DNA from: Siderastrea siderea
Taxonomy: Eukaryota > Cnidaria > Anthozoa > Scleractinia > Rhizangiidae
Direction: 5' to 3'
NCBI GenBank assembly: GCA_964030785.1
Contig: OZ034968.1
Span: forward strand, 67,916,399-67,980,398
DNA: 64,000 nt
In this document: in pieces, positions 49,589 to 61,328 of the stretch
How positions within the stretch are numbered: the stretch's first letter is position 1
How the letters are laid out: the number at the start of each line of letters is the position of its first letter
Notes under the pieces: model-generated
Seen by the model: only the letters and a program-made list of their open reading frames with translations
Databases searched by the model: none
What the model was told of the DNA's origin: nothing
Program-made: the position numbers and the translations under genes

Positions 49589-51301
49589 CAGTCGAAGCTC
49601 TCGTAAGCGACCACGTAATGAAGCAATAGAGGGTGGTCACTTACCAGAGATTTTAGCCTGAAACTTAGGAAATGATAATGGCTACCAGGAGACCATTACT
49701 AATGGTAACGGGATCCTGCCGGTTACTTGTAGCTGGGAAAGCGGCGGAGTAAATAATTAGGGAGTTTAATGCATGACGGCGACGGCAACGAGAACATCAA
49801 AAGGCAATAGGCTTTAATGAGCAAAACAATGACTCTGCACGTGCATTACACATTCTGGTACATTTCTTTGCCGTCCTCTGCAAAACAACAACGTGAAATG
49901 GCCAGTTTTAAAGGGACTATATCAGCTGGAGCACATGCACCGTAGAGTCCGGTTGGTCTCTTTCTGTGAGGAGTATTCCTACGTAGACTTCCTTGATTTC
50001 TACAACCAGAATCACTTTCCGTAGAACAATTTTTCAAAATCAGTCGATATACGTTTACACTTACAATTAACCAATGCGATACAACAGGCTCCTGAACTCT
50101 CTGACGGTATTTGAAAGAGTTGGGCCAACGATTTCAAAGTGTTTCTCATTAACTTGCCCATGCACCTGGGGTGACATAGTTTTTGCAGAACGGGCACATA
50201 CGACGGTGAATTTTTCTCTCTCTTCTTGAACTTGAGCAGCATCCCTAAGAATTCAGTTCCCGGACAGTTCGGTTAAATTCGATAAGTTAAACGAGTTGGA
50301 ATAATCGCCAAGTAGAATTAAAGAACCGGAAACTACAATTTCAATGACGTTAATTTTCCTTTGCGTTGCCGTCGTCGTTGTTTAAAGTCCTTAATATCTA
50401 CCACTCTTCACCGACACTGAGGTCATGTGAGGTGAATAATAATTGTTTTAGTATATAGGAAACCAGTGGATACCCAGCACCAAATAATTCCTTTTTTTCT
50501 GAGAAATAAGGGAAAACTCGCGCGCGAAATCTAGAAAAATGCCGGGAGGTGAATAGCAAATACTATCCTGAGTTTGAGTAGCCAATCAGAGCACGCGAAA
50601 AACACTATCCACTGGTTTGGTATACACTCGATTGAAACAACGTTGTCATATGACGATGAGACCTAATGATTTATGGGTAGATGTGTAATAACAAATGAGA
50701 CTGTTCTCTTGCGACTGATATTGATTGCAGCGAGTTGCACGTGCTAATGGGAGTGTTGCAAGCCTTTCCGAAAGTGGCCAAATTGACTGAATGAGGGCCA
50801 AACACAAAGACATACAGTGCGAAATTTGCAAACGTTGCATCCGTTCACGAACTAAAACAATTTTTGCTTGAAAGCTATTCGGAAACAAGGAAATACCGTG
50901 TTGTTCCAGTACTGTATGAAAACCGGTCAATCGCTGATTATGCAAATGCAGTTATATTGTACGAACACTTCCCAGAAAGCCCTTGGGTCTCACCTGCTAA
51001 GGTTTATAGTTTTCACATGACAACGTTTTTTCAATCGAGTGTATACTAATATTCAATAGTGTCCGTTTTTTTTTTGGCAATTTTTACCCAAAATTTAGCG
51101 TTGTACAATAAAAACAATAGAGTTCTTCTGTCTCAGGCCCTATGTGTGATAGGTTCCCTCGGAAATATGATGTTCAAACGTCATACAAGCTCGAACTACG
51201 TTCTCGGGCTAATATTTGTTAAAAACAACGGAAAATTTCAAACCGTTAGCCATAAAAGTGGTCGCTTACGAGAGGTGGTCGCTTACAGGAGGTTCCAACT
51301 G
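49589..51301. mobile_element. Tc1/mariner-like composite element (copy 2)
   Basis: Counterpart of 24066-25799. Here the alternative right end reads 'aggctcgactg' (to 51402), a better match to the left CAGTCGA end, so the element may extend there. The nested TA-flanked MITE is at 50623-51043. Confidence 0.7.
50623..51043. mobile_element. TA-flanked MITE nested in the composite element (copy 2)
   Basis: Counterpart of 25120-25541, with the same TACACTCGATTG ends and TA flanks. Confidence 0.8.
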
Positions 51302-51919
51302 TAGCGAATTGACGGGGAAAATTTTGGTATAAATTTTGGAAAAGTAGTCGCTTACGGGAGGTGGTCGCTTACAGGAGGTGGTCGCACAGGGAGGCTCGAC
51401 TGTTTTACAGAAATGATCTTCAGTTATCTTCCTAGAAACCACAAGGAACTTGCAGAATAAGAGCAAGAAAGCGAGAGGGGTATTAGGAAAGGGTGACGAC
51501 GATCGACTTGACTTAGGGGGACACGTACTTGATATAAATCTCATAATGTATGGTATAAAGTGGGGTGCAAAGCCAAACGTGTTGAGGCTGATCGAAGGGT
51601 TCATTGGGCTCCTGGTAAAATCCACCTGTTGCCTTTCCTTCATTTGCCAGTCCTATCCATCAGTATTAGCTATTGTTTAATTTTTTGTCCCTCTACATTG
51701 ATACACAGGGAGGAGTGTTCACTGTTGCTTTTCATAAGGCATCACTTTCACCGAATCACTGATACATATCGCACACGATTGCCAAAAGAGGGTTTTACAG
51801 TGGTGTATTTTAACATCGCGCAATCCCACGAACAATTGGTTGCGTGACCAACAAACAACGCACCCACACTGACAGACTGGGCAAACGAAGCTTTGCTAAA
51901 TATGTGAACAGCTGAAGAA

Positions 51920-54900
51920 ATGCCGCTTTTGACAACAGTGATCGGCAGTTTTCCAAAGCCTGCTTACCTTAACATTCCTGACTGGTTTCGGACAACTCAT
52001 TCAGGGCCGTTCACAGAACAACATAACCGTTTCCTGGAGAAATCCACCGAGTCGGAAAGAGAAGAGGCGATCAGGAAGGCTACTGAAGAAATCGTCGGCA
52101 TACAGACTGAAGCAGGGCTTGATGTGATCACCGACGGCGAAGTCCGTCGTGAATCGTACATCCTTCACTTCTGCAGAGCACTGCATGGATTCGATTTTCA
52201 CAATTTGTTTTCCAAAGTTTGTCGTGATGGAGCGGTGACAACTGACGTTCCCCGGATTGTTGGCGAAGTGACACCGCGGGCAAAAGAACCGTGGGTTTGG
52301 AAAGAGTGGAAGGCTTCGCAAGATTTGTCCACGTCGCCTGTAAAAATCACTCTTCCGGGCCCCATGACAATAATAAACTCCACTGAGGATCAGTTTTATG
52401 GCGACGAGAAAGCATTAGGCAATGTTTTGGCGAAGATAATAAATAGTGAGATCAAGGCTCTTGTATCCGCCGGATGTAAATATATTCAGGTAAGACAGTT
52501 CTTTGTCACGCAATGCGTTACGTCAAGCAAATGTGATGTATTTTATCGATCCATTGGGCGATGGGCAGAGGTGTCAACGCTTTCCATATACTTTATTCTT
52601 TTGTTCTAATTCCTGTTCAAAAATATTGGAAAATTTTTTCCTGCCGTTTCTTTGGCTTTTCGCCTTCTCTTTCCCGTAGACTTCCCTCCGGCGTTACCCT
52701 CTGATTGTCACGCAATAAGTCGACGTGACCCGAGAAAGGCAATGCAAAAACTGGCTTCTGAGAGTTGATATGACGCTTTCAACCACAGTCATTGGCAGTT
52801 TTCCCAAGCCTTCTTACCTGAGCATTCCAGACTGGTTTAGTCCGACCTGTGCGAAAGATTTCTCCAAACAACACACTCGATTTCTGCAAAACTGTACAGC
52901 TAATGAGACGGAGGAATTAATCCCCAGAGCTATTAAAGAAACAGTTCAACTCCAATCCGAAGCAGGCATTGATGTAGTCACCGATGGAGAGATCAGACGA
53001 GAGAACTACATCTATTACTTCTGCAGAAAGCTGAAGGGTTTTGATTTTGACAATCTGTGCCCTAAAGGTATTCGTGATGCTGCTGCCAAGATCCTTGTTC
53101 CTCGAATAGTAGGCGAGGTGTCTGCTCGTCGAGAAGAATGGGTATGGAAAGAGTGGAAAAATTCACAGGGTTTATCGAAAGAACTGCGCATGAAAATCAC
53201 CCTGCCGGGTCCCATGACAATTGCTGACTCAGTTGAGGATCAGTATTACAACAACGATAAGGTTTTAGGCAGTGTGCTAGCAAAGATTTTAAACAAAGAA
53301 ATCAAGGCTCTTGTGTCAGCCGGTTGTAAATATATTCAGGTGAGAGGGGGTGGGGGGGGGAAGCAGAGTAAGGGATCGAGGTGGGGCTGTTAAGGGGGTG
53401 GGGGAGAGATCCAAACGATCAAATACAAAGATGAAAAAGACTGCATTCTCGAAATATGACAGGGACCCATATTATGTGTCCATAAATGAGGGGGCATCTA
53501 CCTTACGGCCTGTTTTACATGGAGGCACAGGTGACCTGGCTAGCCAGGTCACCTGCCTAGTAGGGCTAAAACCAAGCTGGCCTTTACATGTGAAAATTTT
53601 TAGGCCTTCTACACAGGCTATTTCACATTCATCGAAGCATGCCACAGCTTGGGAAAAACACTAGGTTTAAATAAATACTCCAATGTTCTACCTATTTTTT
53701 ACTTCATAATTATACTGCCTGCCCTCAAGATAATGTATTGTGATGTCTTATTTCATGGAAATTTAGTGGACTGGTTTTAATTGACAGCATTAAATTGTCC
53801 ACAAAAATGAAAGATGTATATCTTGTCAAGTTCTTAATTAAGCCAGCTGAGAAATCTTTTAGCAGAAACCATCTCAAAGTAAACTTTTAGGAGAAAAAAT
53901 ATTTTCCAGTCAAAACCAGTGTAGTTAGTGGGGCTGTTTAGGCTTGAAATTAGTAAGTTTTGTTGGTCAATTCACATTTAAGTTAAAAACACGAGTGCAA
54001 ACTTTGTGTGGCCAATATTTACATGCAATCCTGGCGTGACCATTAACATGCATACACAAAACATGACCATTTACATGCATATACAAACCCAGGGTGACTG
54101 TTTGCGTGCAAAAAGATAGCCTGTCTAGGAAATGGGTTATCCTGGCAAGCAGACAGGGCAGCCCAGATGTCCTTTACAAATACTTAAGTGTGCTTTCTGT
54201 AAAGAAACGCATGAAAAGTTTGCCCACCCACGGTGCATGGCTCCATCAGGAAGGTGTTCCTGATACCTGAAGGGTCACCCTCAGGTACCAGCGTCACCCA
54301 TCCTCCATGTAAACAGGTCCTAAGAGTAGTAGAAGTGATTATTCAGTATTGAATTGTTCAGGCAAAACTGTCATTTTTTTAATCAAGTGCTGTTTGTTTT
54401 TAATGCAGTACTTTCTTGTTGTCATGGTGCAGGTAGATGAGCCTGTTATGGTGCGATTTCCAGACCAGGCACTAGAATATGGCATTGAACAACTGTCTTC
54501 TTGCTTTGATGGAGTGTCTGCTCCAGATGTAGTCAAGACTGTTCACTTGTGCTGTGGATATCCTGACTACTTGGTGAGTGAAATTTTTCCATTATCAGGC
54601 CATACATATATCATGTATTCTTATACCACTTTAGTAGGGGTTCCATCCAGGGTAGGGAGAGGGCTTGTAACCAGTATTAAAAACTCAGCTTACTCAGTTG
54701 AGGATTACAGTAGCTAGGCCTAAAAGGGATGCTAATGTCAAATTTCATGTTTTGTTAGTAGCAGATCCAGACAATTGCTGGATAAGCATTTGTTGGCCTT
54801 TGATCTACTAGTGACCGGGTTCATGAGAGCTTTTATTTTAAGATATAATTTTACACACTGCACTTGAATGCATTGTTAGTCTGGGGGTACTCCCATATAT

Positions 54901-57900
54901 AAGCTCTATGGATATGTGCCCCTGTGAAGGGTACTGATGGTTTTCAATCAGTTTAGTGTAAGATAGGGAATAGAAATCAAGGAGTTTTGGTCTAGAATAG
55001 CTGCCTCGTCTCCAGTCACTCACGATCACTTATCTGGGGGATATTTTAGTTAATTATTGAGGAAAGCAGGGAGTGCGGGGAGAGATGGCTATTTTTCCTT
55101 TTTTATCACCCACCGCTCACACTCCATGCTCCCTTCCAATCCCCCCACTTGCACTCTGCACTCGCTCCTGATCTGCAGCTCACTCAGCCTTGGAAAAGCC
55201 TGTGGAGGAGGCAGCTAGAATAGGGTGTCATTGGGAAATTGATCATTGGTATGGCAAATTTTGTGTAAAATAGGAATTGACACTCAGTGAATATATGTGT
55301 CAGGGTATGAAGGAATTTTTGGTGGCAAGTCTAGAATAAGGTTTCAAAATGCAGCTGAACTTGGTCTGGTGTGGAGTACAGGTTTCAGAGTCCCAGTTAA
55401 GCACTCTCTCAACCAAAAGAGTACCCCCCTGGGGGGAACTCTCCAGTGGAACTCTGAATATGACTCAAATTCCTTCCAAAGATTTCTAAAGATGATCTGA
55501 AGGCTTCTGAATCCAAAGATTTCTGAGGGAGACATCCAGGCTTCCAAAGACAACCAAAAATCACCCAAAGTTTTGCTAAGATAACAAACGAAAAATTTGA
55601 AGCTTAAAGTCTTCCTACCTATTATAAGGGCCTTTTTTCTTTATCCATTTCTGCCTCTTATTCTTGGCATATGTAAGAGCTGATGATATTGTTTTATTCA
55701 CTCATTTATAACACCATTTCAGTCACTCACTTGTATTTACTTGCTCATTTGTGATATGGTATCATAAATTATATAGTGAAATTATTAATATATGAAATTC
55801 ATATATTTGAACTGCGGAATGAAGAAATAAATGAAAAGAAGATCCTCGCGGTTATTAACGTAACTTATGCAGTTGCGAAAAGAGAGCCTGAAAAAATCAG
55901 GCTTGCCACAACTGCATAAGTTGCGTTAATAACTGCGAGGATCTTCTTTTCATTTAAATTATATAGTATTGGGTAGGGAGAGGCAGTGTGGAGTCAAAGT
56001 TCAAAGTTCAAAGAATATTATTCAGTTTCATAATTGAAATAAAAGGACTACACTATCCGGCAAGTAGCAGTGGCTAGACTGGGCGGGTAGTGTTTTACGT
56101 TAATATTAAATGAAAGAAGTCAAGTAACAAATATATACAGTATGTTGCCCAGTTTTCGTACGGGCCCAGTTTTCGTACAAAAAGAACTTTATTTGATTAT
56201 TTTCGTCGGTCATTTAAATCTTCGTCAAACGAAGAATTCCAAAAGGAAAGGGAACATTTTAGCTATAAATTGCCGGTTTTGCCAGGCTTTTTGACGAAGA
56301 AGCAGGTCAGTGCGGACAATTTCTTTCGAGGTGAGTAAAAGTTTAGCGGCTAATATTTGCACTTTTCACTGCACAGTAAAGGTATTGTAGATGAACAAAT
56401 AGCCCGTTTTGTTGGTAATTTTGCAAGGAGCTTCATGATTTTTGGACAGATGATAGATAAAAGATGAAAATGAATGGAAAAAATTTCAACGCCAGCTTAA
56501 ATTTAACTGCTCCTAAATTTTAGCGGTGAGAATCTTCGCATACATTTCGACCTACTGTGCCAGTTTTCGTACACTTAGCTGCGCCTTTCTCAAAACCTAT
56601 TTTTAAATAAGATAAAAAACTGAATTTTAAGCTTTACTGTTCGAAAACTAATAAGTCGCAAGTGCAGCAAAGATTACACAACAATCCTTGCAAAGTACGA
56701 TACACTACATGTATTTGTTGTGGTATAACAGCGACGCCTTACATCCAGGTCATGCAAAGTTCACGAATATTAACAAACTTAATCCCACGCAAACAATCTA
56801 AATCGTCAAATAATTAACTAAGGTAGATGTCTATGCATAGAATGTTGACATACACCTTGAAATATCGTTAGTTTACCGGTTTTACCGATTTTTTTCACTC
56901 CGTTGCGATTCTAATAAACATTTACAAAAGTAGGTAAGAAAAGCAAGCGTAAGCGGAAACGGGAGTAAAGCGTTTGTTATTCTAAAGGCGTAAGCGGAAA
57001 CGGAAGGAAAACGTCGAATCTTATACAGGCCTTTTCTTAACAGTTGTAATACGCAGAATAGTAACCTGTCAACTACCTTTACACAGGCTGTAAATGACGT
57101 ACGAGACCGTGGATTGAGCGTAAGATTAGCCGCCCAAAAGTGAGGGACAAAAAAATCAACACTGCAGGATCGATTAAACATCCACCCCCCGAATAACCTT
57201 TTGCTTTGTACACCAAACATTGGTCGCTAAGGCGATATTTATTCACAAATCGAAGAGAAAACACGATAAGCACTCAGCAGGGTGGCTGACAGATCAGTTT
57301 GCGTCGAGCGTTTTCGTGGAGAAATGTTGTTTTGTCGATGTACGAAAACTGGGCCAGGTGTACGAAGACTGGGCAACTTAGGAGTTTTGGGAAAAATGGC
57401 ATAATTTTGAACATACGTCGATCAAGCAGCCAATCGTTTTATATATTAAAGGTAAGTAAATGGGGTATCTTTAAGAGAAATTTCAGAAATTTTCGTCTCA
57501 CAGACGAAAAGATATAGCGATTACAAACTAAAGTGTACGAAAACTGGGCAACACACTGTATATGTAAATAAAGAAATTACAAACAAATAAAGATGCATGT
57601 CTAAATGGTGTCTATACATTCTTAATATGTTTGAATTACAGAAAGCAAGTCAAGTAATTAACATAAAAAATATATACATATGTGGAAAAAGAAAGAAATT
57701 ACAAACAAATAAATAAATAAATAAGGATGCATGGATAAGTCTATAGTCCTCTCTAAGGATCCTCTCTAGGATCTAAGGATCCTTAGAGAGGAGTCCTCTC
57801 TAAGGATCCAACATAATGGCCCAGGAGAGCAGCATTTGAACCGCATACCTGACATGGTATAACAGACCACTGCACCTTGACAAAACCACTCAAAAACTTT

Positions 57901-59579
57901 AAAGGAACTAACACTTCCGGGGCGGAAGGGGTTGATGAGAGAGATGCAGACAAAGCCATGGTTTAAAACTACCCCCACATTAAATCCCCCAGTGGGCCAA
58001 TTCTAAACCTCCTTAAGTAGCACCAATACCAAAAATACCTGCCCATATCAGAGATGCCAACCCCTGGAGCCCATGGCCAGGTACATACTCAGGTATATTG
58101 GTGACAGGGAGGTGCGAATGAGGCCACATTTTTACACCCCAAAAAAGGTCCCAATTGGCTAAAAATGGACCCCAAAAAAGTCCTTTTTTATCCACGTGAA
58201 CAAAAACATTCTTTTAAGTTTGTAAATGAAACTTCAGATGCAATTCTTTGACATAAAACTGAGAAATCTCAGGTATGCACATGTTTTGTCAAGCCTAAAA
58301 GAGTGCTGCATTATTCCTTCATCAATCCCCCCAAACTCCTTCCCCCTCCCCTCCCACACGCTTTTGAGTTATTGTTTTCTGTTATAAGTTTCTGCAAGCT
58401 GCAGAAAATGCATCCGAGAATGAAACTTAAATTGGCAAAACTGAAACTTCTGGATAGTGAAAAATCGTTTGTAAATTTTTTGGCCCAATATGGGGAAATG
58501 ACCAAAAGTCGCTTTTAGCCAGGAGATTCGGTGATGGTATGGAAGACCGGTAGATTCAGTCCGTATCTGGGAAACTCCCGGATAATCCAAGATCTGGCAG
58601 GTATTCAGCGTCTTGCTACCTGCAAAAATATTGGGGGAAATTTTAAACTTAAAATAATAAAAAAACGAGAATTTCATCCCTTCCCCGCCAAAAATCAAAT
58701 CCTTGGCATCTCCCAGTCACTTTTAAATCGATTTCCCTCCCCTCCCCCCACCCCCTCGGGCCTACACCGCAGAAACTTAACTCATAATTTTTTTTTTGTC
58801 ACCAAGGATCAAGAAGGCTACAAGAAGGCTGACAATGATGTATATTTAAGGCTGGCTGATAAACTGGATGCAGCGGGATTTGACGAGATTTCAATTGAGG
58901 ATGCACACAGGCACAATGATTTGTCATTATTTGAGCATTTTAAGAAGAGCAAGGTATTTGATTACTTTAATAAGTATTCAGTAAAAATACAGAATGGATC
59001 CTCTTTAGTTGCTTTATTTTTCCTGTTTCAGTCTTGTTTTGTAAGTGGGTCTAGAGGTAAGGTTACCCCCGGCCCCCGGCCTCATTTACCGTGTCTATTA
59101 GAGTTACAAAAAGACCAAAGAAAGAATGGAAGTGGTTTAATAACCTTAAAGGCAGTGTTTTAAGTGATATAACAAAGGCATGGCAAGACCTGTTCTTCAT
59201 TTTATGTGTGGCATTACAATACATTTATGGAGTAAAGGCTCCGGCGGAAAATTAAATAATTCTACATCTATTACATGTAGAACTTATTTCGAAATTTCGA
59301 GGAATAGTAAATCCAACAAAAAAACCTATTTATTGTATTTCTGAACTCGCCCCAAGTCCAAGTATTTTGTATTTTCAGATTGTACTTGGTTCTGTTAAGA
59401 TCGCCAGCAGCAGAGTAGAGAGTGTGGACGAGATTCGCAACCGTCTTCAGCAAGTCCTAACTGTCGTACCCGCTGAGCGTTTGATTGTCGCTCCGGATTG
59501 CGGCTTAGGGTTTCTACCCACGGAACTTGCCAAGCAGAAGCTTTGTAACATGGTTCAAGCTGCGAAATCTTTACCATAA
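51920..59579 (+). CDS. MetE-type cobalamin-independent methyltransferase, intact copy (isoform A)
   Basis: Exons A 51920-52489, C 54433-54573, D 58807-58953 and E 59379-59579, all phase 0, give 352 residues. This matches the C-terminal catalytic domain of cobalamin-independent methionine synthase (MetE, COG0620) rather than the full two-domain enzyme of about 750 residues. Visible motifs: TTVIGSFPKP at the N-terminus, DVITDGEVRRE, LPGPMTI, YIQVDEP across the A/C junction, HLCCG, SIEDAHR and APDCGL. By analogy with E. coli MetE the zinc ligands would be His and Cys of HLC, Glu of SIED, and Cys of PDCG; all are present. The family transfers a methyl group to a thiol such as homocysteine; the actual methyl donor here is unknown. 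Likely cytosolic, as no signal peptide is seen. The start ATG is the first in the conserved frame. Confidence 0.88.
52770..53339 (+). CDS. Alternative first coding exon (isoform B) of the MetE-type gene
   Basis: Exactly 570 nt from its own ATG to a GT donor after YIQ, the same length and phase as exon A, and lying 280 bp downstream of it. Encodes a paralogous N-terminal half: TTVIGSFPKPSYLSIPDWF, DVVTDGEIRRENY, LPGPMTIADS, ALVSAGCKYIQ. More than half of the residues match exon A by eye. Spliced to exons C-E it would give a second 352-residue isoform. It has no in-frame acceptor before the ATG, so it is probably used from its own promoter, not as an internal exon. Confidence 0.75.
53503..54323. 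mobile_element. Inverted-repeat element in MetE-like intron (copy 2)
   Basis: Counterpart of 29388-30215, with ends TTACGGCCTG and the complement TTAGGACCTG. Confidence 0.7.
55778..55955. mobile_element. Hairpin MITE private to copy 2
   Basis: GAAAAGAAGATCCTCGCGGT and about 45 further arm bases pair with the right arm around AGAGAGCCTGAAAAAATCAG. Flanked by a repeat of AAATTATATAGT (55766-55777, 55956-55967), an unusually long possible target duplication. Copy 1 lacks the hairpin. Confidence 0.75.
56138..57558. mobile_element. Tc1/mariner-pogo-like non-autonomous element, private to copy 2
   Basis: Left end CAGTATGTTGCCCAGTTTTC; the complement of the right end is CAGTGTGTTGCCCAGTTTTC, both running into GTAC. 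TA target duplication (56136-56137, 57559-57560); copy 1 has the uninterrupted site near 33087. Extra copies of CCAGTTTTCGTAC occur at 56168, 56570 and, inverted, near 57340 and 57365. 1421 bp without a transposase frame. Confidence 0.9.
57748..57791. repeat. GGATCC-rich hairpin (copy 2)
   Basis: Same structure as 33246-33289. Confidence 0.7.
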
Positions 59580-61280
59580 ATTTCATTTGAGCGTGCAGAG
59601 TGCTATAAATAATCCGACTAAGATGGTTATACTTTTTAGCTGGCCAAAAACTGTGGAAATCTGGTGTTGAACAAAATGTAATGTTTCCATCTCCAATCCT
59701 TAGGTTGTGGATTCTTGTTCCTATGAAAAAAAATGTTATCGCGTTTTATTTCTTTTCCAGTTAGGTAGGTAAGAAATTACGTACCACCGTCATTCACGTC
59801 TTTCCATAAAAGCCAGTATTTGAATTGCCGTGTTGGACAATACTATTGTCCTTATTTTTTTCTTCAGCCGAGTGTATTAAAAAAAGTGACGGGGGGGGGG
59901 GGTGGGGGTTAGGAAAAAGCAAAAAATACATGCAAGTGATTGTGATGGGAAAAACCTTGCATGGAGGAGGTGAAAGAAAACAATCGTGCACAACGAAAGT
60001 GCACCTTTAACCTGAAATTGTAGAAATCAAAACAAGTTATAACAAATGGGCCTTGCGTTCGACGCTGGCGGTTCGCGCACATTCAATAACCGCAAATATA
60101 TGATTTTTTCCTTTCCACTCGGCTTTTCCACTCAAACTGCGTTTGCGCGGACGCCAGCTGACGCAGACTGACTGTGGAATATGTCTGTGGAATAGCCCTT
60201 GGTACAGTCCTTGTTTAATAAGATAACTTGCAAAATAATGTGGGGTTAAATATGAATTTAGTTTTTCTTATGATCCGTCCTTAGTTTGCTTTAACTCGTG
60301 ACTTTGCGCATACTGCGGTCTGATGTATTTTGAAGGTGTAACGGAAGGAGGATATCACACTTAATATACATTTAAAAAACACTCCTGATCATCATGAACC
60401 GCCGATGAGGTGGAGGAATACTGATATTTCAGGCGAATATATATTGGACATGTGCCATCCGCCTATCCGGCATGTGAATGGTCAGCTTTGGGAATTTATT
60501 AGCACTTACTACACGACTCAAAGATTGAATCGGCAATCTGTAATGTCTGTTTTGAATCTTAGCTCGGTGAGGTAGTGTACGTGTTTCGAAAAAGCGAAAG
60601 TAATCGATATCTGTCTTAAAAGAATGTGTTGTCTAGTGTGGCTAGTATTGATACTGCAGCAAGAAACACCGTAATTTTTGGAATTATGTTCATATTTACT
60701 ACTTACAGATCAACGGCACCTTAATAATCCGAGCTAATCCTTTTGAGCATACCGTGTCCTCTGGAAACGGACATTCACTTCATAACTGATATTTTGGGAG
60801 AAACTGTCGCCGTCGGATGGGAGCATTCCTAGAATTTAACCCTGTTGTTGAAGATGTTCTTTGTGATCCTGTTATTGTGATCAAAATTTGAAATAGTTGC
60901 CCTATCAGGATCTAATTGTCCTATTGGCCGGAAAAAGGGGAAAACCCGCGTTTCTTTTCAATAATAATAATAACTAATTTATTCAATTTATATAGCGCCT
61001 TTTCTGAAGGCATCCAAAAGCACTCTGAAGGCATCCAAAAGCGCTTTTATACATGTTATCAAAATATTATCAGTTTGCAACTGAACATTGAACAAACAGC
61101 ACCGCATGAAGAACGATTCCAAATTAACTTGAGGATCTCACCCCCGAATTCTAGTAGAGTTTTGACTCTTGCCTGGTGCAAAATAGTTCTTAAATGAAAA
61201 CGAAACTTGGTAACAATAGTTTGAAGAAAAGAGAGGGCTTGGTGTGTAAATCGGTAAAATTCAAAACTACGGCGAAAATG

Positions 61281-61328
61281 CATCATCATCATTATCGTCA
61301 TCATCGTCGTGATCGACATCATCATCAA
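61281..61328. repeat. CATCAT/CGTCAT microsatellite
   Basis: Imperfect trinucleotide repeat of CAT with CGT and GAT variants over about 48 bases. Confidence 0.8.

Larger units (their letters stand above)
38977..60776 (+). repeat. Tandem segmental duplication, copy 2 (21.8 kb)
   Basis: Starts 'gcatttttgaccacaaatc' directly after the end of copy 1 and stops at 'ggaaacggacattc', after which unique sequence ('acttcataac') follows. Same gene order and orientation as copy 1. Private insertions: 44081-44344, 44936-46527, 55778-55955 and 56138-57558, plus roughly 45 bp near 57606. Confidence 0.95.
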
